Positions 1 through 12,895 of a stretch of DNA of 64,000 nt are shown one piece after another (position 1 is the stretch's first letter; every line of letters starts with the position of its first letter). Location of the stretch: assembly GCA_021464245.1 (NCBI GenBank), contig JADCRB010000042.1, forward strand, positions 310,001-374,000. Direction: 5' to 3'. A model generated the notes under the pieces. It was not told where the DNA came from, ran no database searches, and saw nothing but the letters and a program-made list of their open reading frames with translations. The position numbers were made by a program, and so were the translations under genes. The stretch is from Carallia brachiata. Its lineage: Eukaryota; Streptophyta; Magnoliopsida; Malpighiales; Rhizophoraceae.

Positions 1-165
1 AAACTTCAAATTCATAAGCTGAATTAGGAGGTTTGATGCTTCTTGCAGGTTCAGCCCCAAGGGAGGCTGCTCGAGGAGCAAGCTCTTGTACGGAAGCCTT
101 CAGCTCTTGCCTTCCAGCTCTGTGATATTAATAAAGTAAATTTGAAAGCACCAGAGAATTAAAAA
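1..165 (-). pseudogene. Fragment of a second RPAP3-like gene (one exon plus intron edge)
   Basis: Bases 1-165 match 59,687-59,870, the exon before the RPAP3_C domain exons in the minus-strand gene at the right end, and the match runs into the flanking intron, so this is a genomic and not a retro-copy. On the minus strand the end of the exon reads in frame as SIKPPNSAYEFE, whereas the copy at 59.7 kb lacks one base there. The AG acceptor expected upstream of the exon (near 129-131) is lost and homology stops at about 165 in AT-rich DNA. The rest of the gene, if present, lies left of the window. It shows that a second RPAP3-like locus existed next to block A. Confidence 0.75.
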
Positions 166-271
166 AAAAAAAAAGAGCATATTACATAGAGATAAATTTT
201 TTATTAAACGATTCAGTTATATTGTAATAATATATATATTTTTCCTGATTTTTAATAATATATATATTTTT

Positions 272-3200
272 AATATACAGTTTGTGAAACATAATTAAAA
301 ATTGATGAAAAAGGAAATTATAGCTTATTTGCATGACTTCTACTATAATGGAAAACTGCATCGAAGTTTGGATGCATCATTTATTGTGCTTATTCCGAAG
401 GTAGAGCAAGCTAACACAATTCAAAAATTTCGACCTATCTTTTTGGTAGGTTGTTTGTATGAGATTTTGGGAAAACTGTTGGCAGCTCGTCTTAAACGAG
501 TTATGTCCACGGTTATTGGAGACGAACAATCTGCCTTTTTGGACGGCCGATTTATTTTGGATGGTGTGCTTGTGGCTAATGAGGTTACAGAAGAATTGCA
601 GAGGAGGAAGGAGGGAGGAGTAGCAATGAAGATTGGTTTTGAAAAAGCATATGACTCAATAGAATGGGCATTTCTAGATTTGACAATAGAAGCATTGGGC
701 TTCAGTAAAAAATAGACGAACAATCTGTCTCACCACCCTATCCCACGAGGCAATTTAGTATGTGCAGGGGCCTTTGTCAGGGTGATCCTTTATCACCCTT
801 CTTGTTTCTTATTGTTGCAGAGGCATTGAATAGGGTGGTGAGAAGGGCTACTGAGTTGGGTTTAGTTGATGGGGTTAGAATGTTAGGGAATATGCATATT
901 TCTTATCTTCTATTTGCTGATGACACTATCTTGTTTAGCTCTCCTAATTTGGAATCAGTGCAAAACTTCAAGAGAATTTTCCAGTGTTTTCAATGTTGTT
1001 CTAATTTATAAATTAATTATGCCAAAAGCTCAATTCTCAGTGTTAAAGTGGGTGGACATCTAATACATTCTTGGGCTGAATTTTGGAAGTGCTCAATTGG
1101 TCAGTTGCCTATCAAATACTTGGGGCTGCCCTTTGGAACCAATTCGAGGTCAAACGAATTATGGAAGCCAGTGATTAGAAAAATGGAATCTACACTCGTA
1201 AAATAGAAGATTTGGTATCTATCTAAGGCAGCAAGACTTGTTCTTATTAAATCATGTGTGAACTCTTTGCCCATATATTACTTATCTCTCTTTAGAATGC
1301 CGAAGGGAGTACAAGAAAAAATCGAACAGCTACAATGGGCGTTGTTTTGGGGAGAGGAAGAGGGCAAGAAGCATATTCATCACGTTGCCTGGAGATTGAT
1401 ATGCAAGAAAAAGAAGTAGGGAGGTTTGGGATTAGGAAGGATGGAGGATAGAAATTGGGGGTTACTAACTAAATGGCTGTGGACATGGAGTGTGACGCCT
1501 AAGCTTATGTCTCCAATTCGGCGTGGTGTGTGTTTAGTTGCTAGTGGCGAGGGATGCCATGCAAGTGTGACTCTTTCAAATTTTGCCTACGTGTTAGGCA
1601 ATGAGAATTTAGTTGATTTTTGGAATCATGTATAGACAGGGAACGCTTCGCTTAAAAGCCGTTTTCCTAGAGTGTATGCTCTTGCCTTCGTTAAAAAAGG
1701 GAAAGTGAACTCCTTTGGTAAGTGGGATAATGGTAAGTGGGTTTGGCAGCTAAGTTAGAGAAGAGAACCTACGGGCTGGGAAAAGTCTCAATTTGATGAG
1801 TTTATGGCCACTATTGAAGAAGCTGTGCTTTTTGAAAGGGAAGAAGATATATTAATTTGGAAAGGAGAAAGATATTATGTCTTTTCAGTTAGATCCTTTG
1901 CTCTCTTGTAGATCATGCCTTGGGGAATGCTTATTTGGGGGATTATCCTATTTGGTATAGTTTTGCACCTCCGAAAGTGGAAGTTTTCTGTTGGCAGCTG
2001 CTTGGAGACAGGATTCCAGTTGGGAAAAGATTGCATCAGGTGCTTCAATGGAACTTTAATAGGCGTGATTGTCCTTTGTGTCATCGGAAAGAAGAATCCG
2101 TGTCCCATTTATTTTTGCATTGTCAGAGTATGTGGAAGGTGTGGAATTTGTGTGTTGGCTGGTGGGGGCTCTAATGGGTGGTTAATCAAAATGTATTGTC
2201 CTTATAGAATACTTGGCATTTTCTTGGGCAGGGATTGATGTCAAAAGAAATTTAGATCATGGGATTTTTTGCTGTTATTTGGTCAATCTGGCTTGCTCGA
2301 AATGAGGTTGTGTTTCAAAACACAATATTCTCAGTGAAAGGGGTGTGTGATTTGATCCGGTTGCGCATGTATTGGTGGGCAAAGACAAAATGGGATGAAT
2401 GTTCTCACTCGTTGAATGACTTTTTCGTCAACATTTCTCAGGTAGCGGTTGCCGTAAAAAAGATCAGTACACCTATTATAGAATGGGAACCTCCCCAATA
2501 TGCCCAATTTAAATTTAATACCAATGGGGCAGTACCAGGATTGCCTAGGACCAGTTGGGATACGCAGGGTGCTTAGGGGAGAGGCTGACAAGGTTAAATA
2601 TTTGTTTTCTTTATCCATTGGCAATGCGTCTTCTGTGTTGGCAGAATTACAGGCCATTGGGGAAGCTATCTTGATAGTTGCTAAGGGGGATTACAAGCTC
2701 ATTATTGGAAGTGATTCTCTAGTGGTGATCTCTTGGCTCAATAACCTAGCTAAGAGACCTTAGGACTTGCTGCTAGTGTTTTATATATGATATTTCTAAT
2801 GCAGAAGTGGGAGAGGTCGAGTACCAATTTAGACCAAGAGAGGGAAAATCCTTTGCAGATGCTTTGGCTAAAATGGGAGTAAACAACAACGACCATTGGT
2901 AGCATGGTTTTGATGTTGGAGACATGGTCCCTGTCCTTGTTGGGTCCGTCAACGTGTTGTGTGTTTTGTGCAGTCTCGGCCTCAAGTGAAATTTGATAAC
3001 TTGCTGATGAGAGGGGAGGTTATTATTGATCTTGGTATATTTCCCTTGCCTCAATTTTTGTGAAAAGACGTAGGGTATAAGTTTGACAGCATGATAGTTG
3101 TCTTTTTTGTAAAGGGCTAAGCTTTACTCTTAGACTTCTTCTTTTTCTGGTTTATAGAAGTTGTATGGATGATTTTTTGCCTGTGATCTGTACAAGGTAC

Positions 3201-3281
3201 TTATATAGTTACATGAGTGTCCATCCTTTCTTTGGATGCCATGAATAAAACTTTGTTTCTGTGCGGAAAAAAAAAAAAAAC
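272..3281 (+). mobile_element. LINE (L1-type, RNase H-bearing) copy 1, 5' truncated
   Basis: This is the 3' part of a non-LTR retrotransposon. RT fingers/palm are at 302-715 (FRPI, AFLDGRFILDGVLVANE, then a KAYDS where an L1 RT has KAYD) and 760-1,008 (GDPLSPFLF, LLFADDT, the catalytic ADD box). A degenerate zinc-finger-like region follows at about 1,920-2,240 (CPLCHRKEESVSHLFLHC) and an RNase H domain at about 2,480-2,900 (SDSLVVISWLNN). The first RNase H aspartate is altered (FNTNGA here, FNTDGA in copy 2). Stops and frameshifts break it throughout. It ends in a poly-A run at 3,266-3,280. The left edge is the duplication breakpoint and not a normal 5' truncation. Confidence 0.9.
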
Positions 3282-5852
3282 TAATTAAGTCGTTGCAAAT
3301 ACAATCTATTCTGAAATGTCAAGCATGAATAGGAATCAACATCATTTGTGCAATTTACTAGCCGAGTGATATCCTTAATAAACTCTTGGTTAACCCAAAA
3401 ATTAAATAATTTGGGTAATGAAAAATTCGTTTTTAGATAGTAGGAGGTACACAAGTCGAACAAAGTCTATTCTTATGATTTGTTTTTTGTTTCAAAGAGA
3501 CAAATTGGATGCACAAAAAAAAAAATCATAGGGCATGTGCCTTTTAAATAAGTGAAAGGAAGTTTACTCCTATGCTAATTTACCAAACTTCTTAAGAGGG
3601 CATGTCATTAATAACGAAATCTAGTTATTTTATGCGGTGTTAATCTGAACTAATAATTTTCATGCTAGTGACATGGTCATTTTGGAATATTAGGTGAGTT
3701 AACTTTGTGAGTTAACTTTGCATGATTCAAATTACCTATTTTCAATGAGGGAGGAAAAATGCAGATGTTATAAGATCTTGGGTTTGGTTTGAGCCTTCCA
3801 TATATGCTAGCTTACAATGTTATGTGGTTTGCGCGTGTTTTTTAATTTTAATAAATATTTAGAATCTTAATAAAAAATACTGAATTTTGACAAAATAAAA
3901 ACAAAAGTGGAATTAATTGTTGAGAGAACTTACAATATTGACACGTAACAAAACTCAGAAACTATCACAGGCGAGATACCATAGAAGCAGCTTAATAAAG
4001 AAAAATAAAAAAAATTAGATAAAGAATAACGCATATTTAATAACTCTACCCCCACATCACACCAAATTTGGTTCCTGGACTGTGCACATTCTGTCCACAA
4101 ATGTAAACTGTGTAGATGACTCAGCTTAACTTGTCTTGGTCTGCTTCTAGGCAAAGAATCAGTACACATTGAAATTTCAAAAGTTGAAAGTTCCATCACT
4201 GTAAATTATCTCTCTTTTTTTCCCCAAAAAATTATGGTTCATACTATATATAACGTCTTGGTTTTTGCTTGCAACATTTTTGCCTAAAATATATTAGTTG
4301 AACTCTACAGATTGATATTATCAGGCCAATGTGCTCTCAGCTGACATATGAAGGTTTACTGGATGAGGTAAACTGAAACAAGTATGAGTAATTTCCATTT
4401 AAAGTTCAACGATGGAAGTATGTGAAATAAAGTGTTGCTTATGATTGAACCAAGAAAGAATGATAAAGAAAAAGAAGGGAACGAATATCATAATACTCTA
4501 CAAAACCCACAAATTATAAAAAACAACAATAAGAAATTGAAGAAATTTGACCAGAAAAAGGAGAAAATAAAAAAAAGAAGCAAAAACTTGAGAAAATATT
4601 AAGAATAAACAAAAAAAAACAAAAATTAAAAAGATAGAGAAAATAACATAATGTTTTCAACACCACCACTAAAAAAAAAAAAAGTAAAACACTTCCCTAT
4701 AGTCTATTTTGCATGGACCAAATCTCTTGTAGTAATTGTCATCTTTCCCATCACGTGACATCTGCACTTGTCCCTAAAAAAGAAAAAAAAAACAACAATA
4801 AGAAATTAGAGAAAATAAAAAAGGAAGCAAAGACCTAAGAAAATATTAACAATAAACAAAAAAAACAAAAATTAAGAAAAGAAAAAAAAAAGTGTGATTT
4901 AGCTTCTAAAAGTCTAAAAATAAATACAAAATACATAAATTGTTATTATCAAGTTGAATGGAAAGTAATTAATCTACAAACAATATGTAAACTATGAAAA
5001 AAAAATCAATAGAAATTAAAGATGACATCATAGGGAAATTTGAGGGATCATACAAAAATATAATATTTATGAAGAGATATGGTGGTGCCAATGTGATATT
5101 TATAATGTTAGTAAGAGATGTAATAAAAATATTTTAGGACAGCCCTGTAAGAGATATGATTAAATTAGAGGAAAGATTAAAATAGAGAAAAATATTATAT
5201 TTGGGATAAGTATTAACTTTAACTATATAGATTAATTTTTATAGATAGTAGTTAAATGAAATTAAAATTAATTGATTAGTATTCTAATTAATTAGTAACA
5301 CTATCAATAATTATTTAGCATAATTTAATAAATTTATAAAAATAATTATAATATGAAAATTTTTTAAAAAAATGAGAAGTGTGTTATATAAGTGAAAAGA
5401 CTTTTAGAATGAAAGAGAAACTCTCTTTCCTTTACAATGATATAGATACTCACTCACACGCATATGTATGCATATGAGTGTGCGTGTAGTTTTTTAATAG
5501 GATTTATTATATGGCTAAAAATTTTTTTTTATTATGTCAACGTATTTTTTTGGTACAATTATAAATATTTTTTGTATAACCACATAAGAAATATGTGTAA
5601 CGAAAAAATAATAATATTTTTTAAATTACATTTTATCGATTTAGTTACACAAAATATGTTTTAATTATATAAAAAAAATTCATGTAAAGATAATAAAAAA
5701 AATTATTTAATCATAAACTTTTTTCCATTTTAATAATCCTAATTGTGCAAGTAGTCTTGGGCAGAACATAATTGGCCATCTGACGTGGAGGTGCAACCAT
5801 TAAAAATAATTTTACACAAACAAGATTAAAAAAAGTAACACCTTTTCCCTAA
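3282..5852. other. AT-rich intergenic spacer, duplicated in block B
   Basis: No gene is seen. The stretch is AT- and A-rich with many short poly-A runs and is paralogous to 30,230-32,597. A segment of roughly 230 bp at about 5,501-5,733 is missing from block B. It is bounded by ttttaata on both sides, which could be a small insertion with a short target duplication. ORFs here are low-complexity and not supported as genes. Confidence 0.7.
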
Positions 5853-6099
5853 CACTACGTCATTTTGGGCGCGTGTCAGTGGTTTTATAGCGGCGACTTT
5901 TAAATTGCCGCTGAAATGAGTGACAGATGAAGCTTTAAGCAGCGGTTTTTAGGTAGCGCGCAAAAGCCCGCACAATAGATTCTCAAATGCAGCAGGTTTT
6001 ACTGGATTGAGCAGCGCTCACATTTGAACCTCTTTTTCATTTTGTTTTATTTATTTTTTAAAAAAGTTAACCCACAAGCAGAAGCTCTTCGAAAGAAAT

Positions 6100-8880
6100 T
6101 TTCTGTATAGAGATAGAGACCATCTGACTTTTTCCCTTTTAATTCTTTTGCAGTCTTGCTATACAATTGGTCATCTCCTTCGACAGTCTCTCACAATTGC
6201 GACGTAAATTTGGAAAAAAGGTGTGGATTTGAAGATTAATGGCCGATTCAACCTGCCTGTTGACTTTGAGGTCAAAACTCTATTCGCTTTTTGTTGTTTC
6301 CGTTTTGTTTGTTTAATTTTTACAACTTGAGTATGAAAAAACCCTAGCCGTTACTTTTCAGCAGCTTCTGTCTGGCTTCCTGTTGCCTCCATCATTCTCT
6401 ATTAACATTAACGGGAGATCGTCAAGCTCTAGGTCTCTCGCTTTCGCTGTCTCAACCTCTCACGTTCGTACGCTCTGATGCTCGACTTAAACATCTCTGT
6501 AATTTGGTAATCATTATCATTTTAAATAATTTAATTTTAATTTTTTGTAGCAAATTATGGTGTTTTGTGCGCTGTTTGGTTGTTAGGAAAATATAAGGAG
6601 GAGAAAAGGCAGTGCTTGCTTATTGTCTTTGTTTGTTTGCCAAGAATTGAATGAACATTTCCAGTAAAATTGTCAATCTAGGTTCTGTTGGTTGCTGAAA
6701 TAGAATGGAAAAAGTAGTAGGCATTGAGTTAGTTCACTATTTTGCTTTTAGCTTTAATTTTCAAATGATATTCGAGCACATGGGATTATACAATCCCTCT
6801 TTTATTATCAATTTTCTGAGTTCCACCTTCAGGTACAAAGGAAGACAGGGTTTGTCAACTAATTTTGATACTACGTACTGCTATGCTCTGGGCTATGATG
6901 CAATGTTCAAACAGAAAATATTTTTTGATGCTAAAAATGCATCTATGCAAGGTTGAAATTGTTGCTGTGACTTCAAAGAGCATCATGAAATAGATTGAAC
7001 ATTTAGGTAACTTGTCGAAGTGTAAGAATCAAAGTTGAAATTATTGAGTGAACTTATGTTCTTGACTTCTTCGATTTGGCTTTACTTCATTTCTACATAT
7101 CCGATAAATTCCTAGATAGTAATTCTCTCAAGAAATAGTGTTGATCAGAGATACTGTCTTTGTCCTAGTAGATAAAGCAAAAGCTTTGCAGTTGTTAGAT
7201 TTTCAGCAAAGACAGGTAAATTATTTCATGAGCTTGCAAAAACACACTTTGTGTAAAATTTGAATAGTTAAGTGCTTTGTCTGTGGGTGTGAAGAGTGTT
7301 CTAATGGTACCAAAAAATTCTTGATGTAATTGTTGATTTTCGCATTTTCGCTTCGTTAAAATTCCGAGAAATTTTAGAGAGTATAAATTGTTGAAATTTA
7401 TATCATGCCACCATTAATGATTTCTCTTTTTTCTGATGTTTCAAAAAAGAGAAATCGTTAATGTGATAAATTGTTGAAATTTTAGAAAGTATAAAATTTC
7501 ATGATTCTTGTTTTCTATTTTTCCTCAATGTGAAATCTGCAATTGAAATTTTCAGTAATGTAATCTTGAGGAATCAAAAGTTGGATGCTTACAATTTATG
7601 TTCTAAACATCTTCTGATTAGTTGCAATTACTCAAAGTATAATATTTTTGTCGTTTTAATTTACGAACATGGTATCTATTGTATCATGCAGGCTTGAACC
7701 TTGTCCTCTTGTATGTGTAACAACTTCACTTCAAGTTATGTGGGTTTATTGATCAAGTTGCTGGTTTTACTGGTTTGTAAAAAATCTTTGGACAATTTGA
7801 GTAGTCAGAGATATGCTCTGGCCACTCACTCTCTTTTTCTAAATTATGGTGAGCAAGTATCCTATTGACTCTCAATTTACAACCTACTATTAGTTATATT
7901 TTTCTTTAGTGATATGCAGAATCTCAAATATGCAGAAAATTTCCTTTCAATTTTATACAATAATTGCTTATTGTTTTGTAGCAATGCTGGATTAGATGTG
8001 ATCTTACAGAAATGGACTTCATCATGTCCACAAAGGAAAGTAGCTTAACTGAACAATTGCTTCCTCCAAAACATTCATTTTTTATCCATGAATTGAGGTA
8101 ATACATTGAGATGCTCTTATCACACCTCCATTTAATGCCCCATCTCCTTTTGTTTAGATAGCAAATATGGGCAATGCATGAAAATCTTTTTTCATTAGAG
8201 GCCTTTGTTATTTGCTGCCTTGGTGTGTTTGGTCTTTGCAATCTGCAGAAATGAGTCGCGAAGAGATCGAAAGCCAGTTAGGTTCTCTTGAACAAGTTGA
8301 TATCATGTCTCAACTGAAAAGCACTGTGTGGAAAGAGCGGTTTGAAGGTAGTCTAATTTTGTCCTATAACTGTTGTTTTTCTTTCCCCCTTTTTTTTGTG
8401 GTAGTGGACAATGCATTGTGTGTCTAGAAGGGTGTCCATTTGATAAAAAGAAAATTCTGCAATTAATCAGTTTCTCTGTTTTCTTTGTTAGTGTGGAGGG
8501 AACAAAACAGAGCCTCTATGTTTTTGGCTACTCCAATCTCTATGTATTTTGTTTTATTATCTTTTCTTTCTTACTATTGGACATTTATGTCTTATGTCTA
8601 CAGTTATTTGTTTTCACTTTATGTCTTATGCACATTTTATGGTCCTACTACTCAAATAACAAAGTTTATATTTGCATGTTTCAATTTTAGTCACATCATT
8701 ATAATGTTCTTTATAACTTGCTTTTCTTACTAGTTCATTGTAAGTTCCTTTGTTACCTTGCTTTCATTAGCAGTAATATGAAAATTCAAGGATACTATAA
8801 CATACTAGCTTAAATTTTCTTTTTGTAGGATGATGATGATGATGGTGATGGTGATAGTGATGATAATAATAAGAAAAGCT
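6100..8880 (+). other. Gene-like cargo inside the CACTA element
   Basis: The interior resembles a plant transcription unit. A less AT-rich leader leads to an ATG at 6,239 with a short exon coding MADSTCLLTLR, ending at a GT donor at 6,271. A second possible exon-like stretch follows an AG at about 6,361. A clear captured exon lies at 8,249-8,347. After an AG at about 8,829 comes a run coding an acidic tail (DDDDDGDGDSDDNNKKS, then stop). The TOG exon and the acidic tail do not join in one frame directly, so whether a chimeric mRNA is made is unknown. Confidence 0.5.
8249..8347 (+). pseudogene. Captured exon of a MOR1/GEM1 (XMAP215-type) TOG-domain gene
   Basis: After a ctgcAG acceptor the exon reads EMSREEIESQLGSLEQ, VDIMSQLKSTVWKERFE, and ends at a GT donor at 8,348. 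This closely resembles the start of a TOG repeat in the plant microtubule-associated protein MOR1, where a segment of the form EMxxEEIExxLGSL...SQLKSxVWKERLEA is expected. MOR1 binds tubulin through several TOG repeats and is about 2,000 residues long. Here only one exon is present, inside a transposon and without the rest of the gene, so it is a captured fragment. The match is from knowledge of the family and was not searched. Confidence 0.75.
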
Positions 8881-9537
8881 AAGCACGAATTTTATGGTCT
8901 AAGCCTCTGAATTAATTATAATTATCTTATGTAGATTGTATAAAAACTTTATAGATTATTATAGATATACTAATTATGGATTGTAAATAAATTATAGTTT
9001 GGATGCTCAAACTCATTTATTCTTGTATTGCACAAGTTAAATGTTATATGTGAGACATTGTATATGTTAATGTTTGGATGTTTAAAAGTTATCTTAATAA
9101 GTAATTTTCAAAAAGTTGTATGCAATTGTAAAATGATGCATCAAATTAGTAGTATGTTCTTATAAAACCATTGCCTTTTCTATAGAAAAACCGCTACCTT
9201 TTGCTCTCAAAATTGTTGTCTTTTCTTGTGAAAATTGTTGCATTTGCCCTTATGAACCGCTGCCTTTTCTTAGAAAATTGTTGCCTTTTCTAGTTCAAAG
9301 CGTTGCTTAAAATTTTGCAAAATCGCTACCATTGATTAAAAGAACCGTTGCGCAAAACCTTTATGTAATGATTTCAATTTTTGGTACTATAGTCATGAAA
9401 ACCGCTGCATAAAAGCTATTGCAATGCCTATCAAATGCAACAGTTGAAAAACTACTGCCTTAGAGAATAGGTAGGGTTTTGGGCCTTTATGCAACGGTGC
9501 TTAACCGCTACTAAATCCCTTTTATGACGTAGTGTAA

Positions 9538-12500
9538 CAATAACATGCCTAAGTTTGTTGAAGTATTATTTTTAGAGCTATTTCATTCTATAGTCTCCAT
9601 AATCAATGTGGCAAAAATAATAATTAAAATAGAAAATTCGGTTTGCAATGTAATTTTTTAATGTCCTTTTTAAAGATAATATGTTTGGTTTTGCAATTAC
9701 AACCAAAATTAATAGATTAAATTGCATTTAAGATCAAGAATCATTCATTTGAAATTTCTAATTAGGTCTCACTTAAAAAACTTATGAAATTGACTCTTGA
9801 GACTATAAACACAAATTTAGATGGAGATGTGCTATTGAGTATCTCTATAAGTTTGAACCTACAACATATGAGTATGAAGTCAATGAACTATACTGTCATA
9901 TGCCATGGCAAAGGGCATTATGCTAAATTTTGCTGAACCAAGGGGAAAAAACAATAGTATTATGCCTATTTGAGAGAGCATATTCTTTTTCATTTCTTTT
10001 CATTTCTGTTTCTTCAATTTATATACATGGTATCTAATTCTGTTAAATTTCATATCCTTACTAGCAGCAATCTTCTAACCGTTGCCTCCTTGATTATCAT
10101 CACCTCATATTTAGTTGGTTGATTACTCTTGTTTTACTCCAAATGAAATGTTATTAGATACATAGCATGCATGCATAAATCTAACATAACAAATCAAACA
10201 AAAATATGTAGCACATAGAAGAATGTGCCAGTACATATAAGTTATAGCTAATAAAATGTGCACATTATAAGAATGGGAGGGAGTAACGACCGCCACAAAT
10301 TTCGCCAACGTAATGGAAGTCTCCTTTATTTTTTCCAGAGTTAAAGCTAGGGACCAAAGAAGATCTGTAAGTTAAAGGGAATGTTAAAACTATGCTTTTA
10401 CGGGCAAAGTATACAAGTGACTACTAAAATAAGGATATAGAAAAGATAGCTCTTTGTTACTAATAAAATGTTTTATTGTTGGCCAAAATAGATTAGAATT
10501 TTGTCAATGATGGATATCACTCCTATGGGCTTCAACCAAGTGAGCTCAAGCCTCCAATGCAAGCCCAAGCCTTGCCAGACGACTCGCTATAGGGCCATAG
10601 ACATCCCTAAATAGAAGCATTTTGTCAAAAGGATTGCCAAAAGGAGCTCGACCTAAAGGTCGCTATATAGCTCACGAGACACTCTTGAGCTCCACACCTT
10701 TGGGCTGCCCTATGACAGACCCACGTCATCTGTTAACATACTTCACGTACGGGGACAAAGGTCTTTTCAAACATTAAATTATCGCCAGTACCCACTCTAG
10801 GAAAAAAATGCAGAGAGAGACGCTCATAGGAAGAGGAAATAGTTTTTCCTTTCTTATCTAGGTCTCCCTTATTCTTTCCAACCTCTTAATCTAGACTCCA
10901 GGATTAGGCAACTATTGTTCCTCTTCCTCCACTCACACATGCAACTGTAAGCACCACAACATACTAATAGGGTGCCCTTTCTCTCAAGCCTCATTCCCTA
11001 CAAGTCTTGCACGGGGACTCTCAGTAAGGATAACAATCGTACCTGTACCTGTCCCAATAGGTAGGGGGCCAAATGCTTTTGATTGGGTAACAGGGATCTT
11101 GACCCTCTTTCCCATATTTTTCAGCGGGTATGGAGACTAGGATGATTCACCTATTCTCATCCCTGTAACGATCCAATTTAATTTTTTTTTTAAAAAGAAT
11201 GTTCTTCTTCTTGACCTTGGTTAGAGTTGGAATACTTTCATTAAGTGTTTGATGTAAAACGTAAGTCAAGGAGTCATACATTTGAGTACAAAGTTATAAT
11301 TTGGAAATAGCGAAAAGTTAAATAGGAAATTAGTGGTAAACACTTTGCTTTAGCAATTAATGAGCAATATGGTGAAAATTTAGGATTTAAGTAATTGAAA
11401 AAAAATTAAGAAATAGAATAAAAATTAAAGTAGAAAATGGAAGGAAAGTTGATGCATTTTTTTACCGCTTGACAGCTGCACTTAAGAGAAAACTTTCGTT
11501 AAACTTTTTCTTTATATTAAATAGATAAATAAACAAATAGAAATTAAGAATAATAATACACGATGCTTGCAAATATGGAATATGCTAGTTACAGCTTCCA
11601 TTGAATTTTCAATAGAATGCTAATGCACAATGTTTTTCCTTTATATATACTAGATATTAATTAGAAATTAAGAATAATTAGCGCTTGTTTGGCTTAATTG
11701 TTCAATATTGTTATAACCTTTAACTACTTTTTAATCAACTGTTTGTATGATATTGTATAAAATAATAAGTAGGATCAAACAACAGCATAAAAAAATTAAC
11801 TAAATGCTTATCTCTCTATTTCTTAAAAATGAAGTGTAAATATAACTCCTCAAAAGTTAACCTAAACACCGCCTTAGTAAATATGCAAGACTTAAACAAA
11901 ACAAAACATCCCTTTTCTTTTGAATATAAAAGGCAATGAAGAAGAATATAACTATTATATTAGTTATTAATGAGAAATTAAGCAAAATAATAAATCGGCA
12001 TCATTTTTATCATAATTTTCTCTTTATGTTATTGTTATGAAGATATGATATACGATACATTATAGTTATTGATGATGATATATGTTATTAATGCTTTTTT
12101 AAATTTCATTTAACTTTTGAAATTTTCTAATCATAATTTTTTGTTAGAATCTCAATAACTCAATCATATACTTTTGTCCTTTTTGTTTAAATATCTGTGG
12201 TAATATTTTCATTTATTTTTAACTCAATTTCGTACCTTTGGCTTTTTTGATAAATATTTATGGTAATTTTTTCCAATTATTTTTAATAGTACTTACTCTA
12301 ATTGAATTTTTATTAAATTAAGGTAATTATGCAAAAATTTAGCAAATCAAAACATAATTTTTGGAATAATTTTGGTATAACTATTATATATGTTAGTCAT
12401 TAATGGAAAATTAAATAGAAATGTAAACATGAATGATTTTTTTACAACAATTTGAAATTTGAGGTATAATTTTTTTTATTAAGGAAGGATATTGAGAACA

Positions 12501-12895
12501 AACTTTCTCTAAACTTTCCCTTTATAATAATTACATATGATATATGATATAGAAAGATGAGTGGGATTTGAACTATTAATCAACTACTATCACGTTTTAA
12601 ATAGCTACAACATTTACAAAAATGTTAGAAATTGAATAGCCAAGAAGAAAGTTTAACTCCTTTCCATTAAATAAGCGCTTAAAAGTGTTGGTAACAACAT
12701 GTAACTCCTCTCAACTCATCCTAGAATGCATGAGAGGAATAAAAATAAAATTTAACGCTATAGGAATTGGGTAAAAAAAGAAGAAGTAACTGTCCACTTG
12801 GTAGCATAATATCATAGATTATATTATGAATATAGATTCAGCATTAGCATAGGCCTGGAAGCCATCAATATTTTCATTATCCTTGCAGTTTGTCA
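9538..12895. other. Intergenic spacer upstream of the DUF26 gene, duplicated in block B
   Basis: No gene is seen. It is paralogous to 32,598-35,947. A less AT-rich island at about 10,510-11,170 (paralogue about 33,570-34,250) contains no open frame of note and may be an old LTR or DNA-transposon remnant; its class is undetermined. The last few hundred bases before 12,896 are conserved between both blocks and would contain the promoter of the DUF26 gene. No specific element could be assigned. Confidence 0.6.

Larger units (their letters stand above)
5853..9534. mobile_element. CACTA (En/Spm-type) non-autonomous element with captured gene pieces
   Basis: The element begins CACTACGTCATTTTGGGC and ends with ATGACGTAGTG, giving terminal inverted repeats that start with the diagnostic CACTA. 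It is flanked by a 3-bp TAA duplication (5,850-5,852 and 9,535-9,537). The paralogous site in block B (about 32,595-32,605) reads ccctaacaataac with no insert, which confirms both ends. Near the right end (about 9,165-9,460) a short motif of the type accgctgcctttt recurs many times, and sequence of the same kind (gccgctg, gcagcgg) lies near the left end, as expected for CACTA subterminal repeats. No TNP-like transposase is seen, so it must depend on one elsewhere. The interior holds gene-like sequence with splice sites. Confidence 0.9.

Noticed and set aside
12890..12895. TTG six bases upstream as start of the DUF26 gene
   Set aside because: Plant genes start at ATG; the ATG at 12,896 opens a proper signal peptide.
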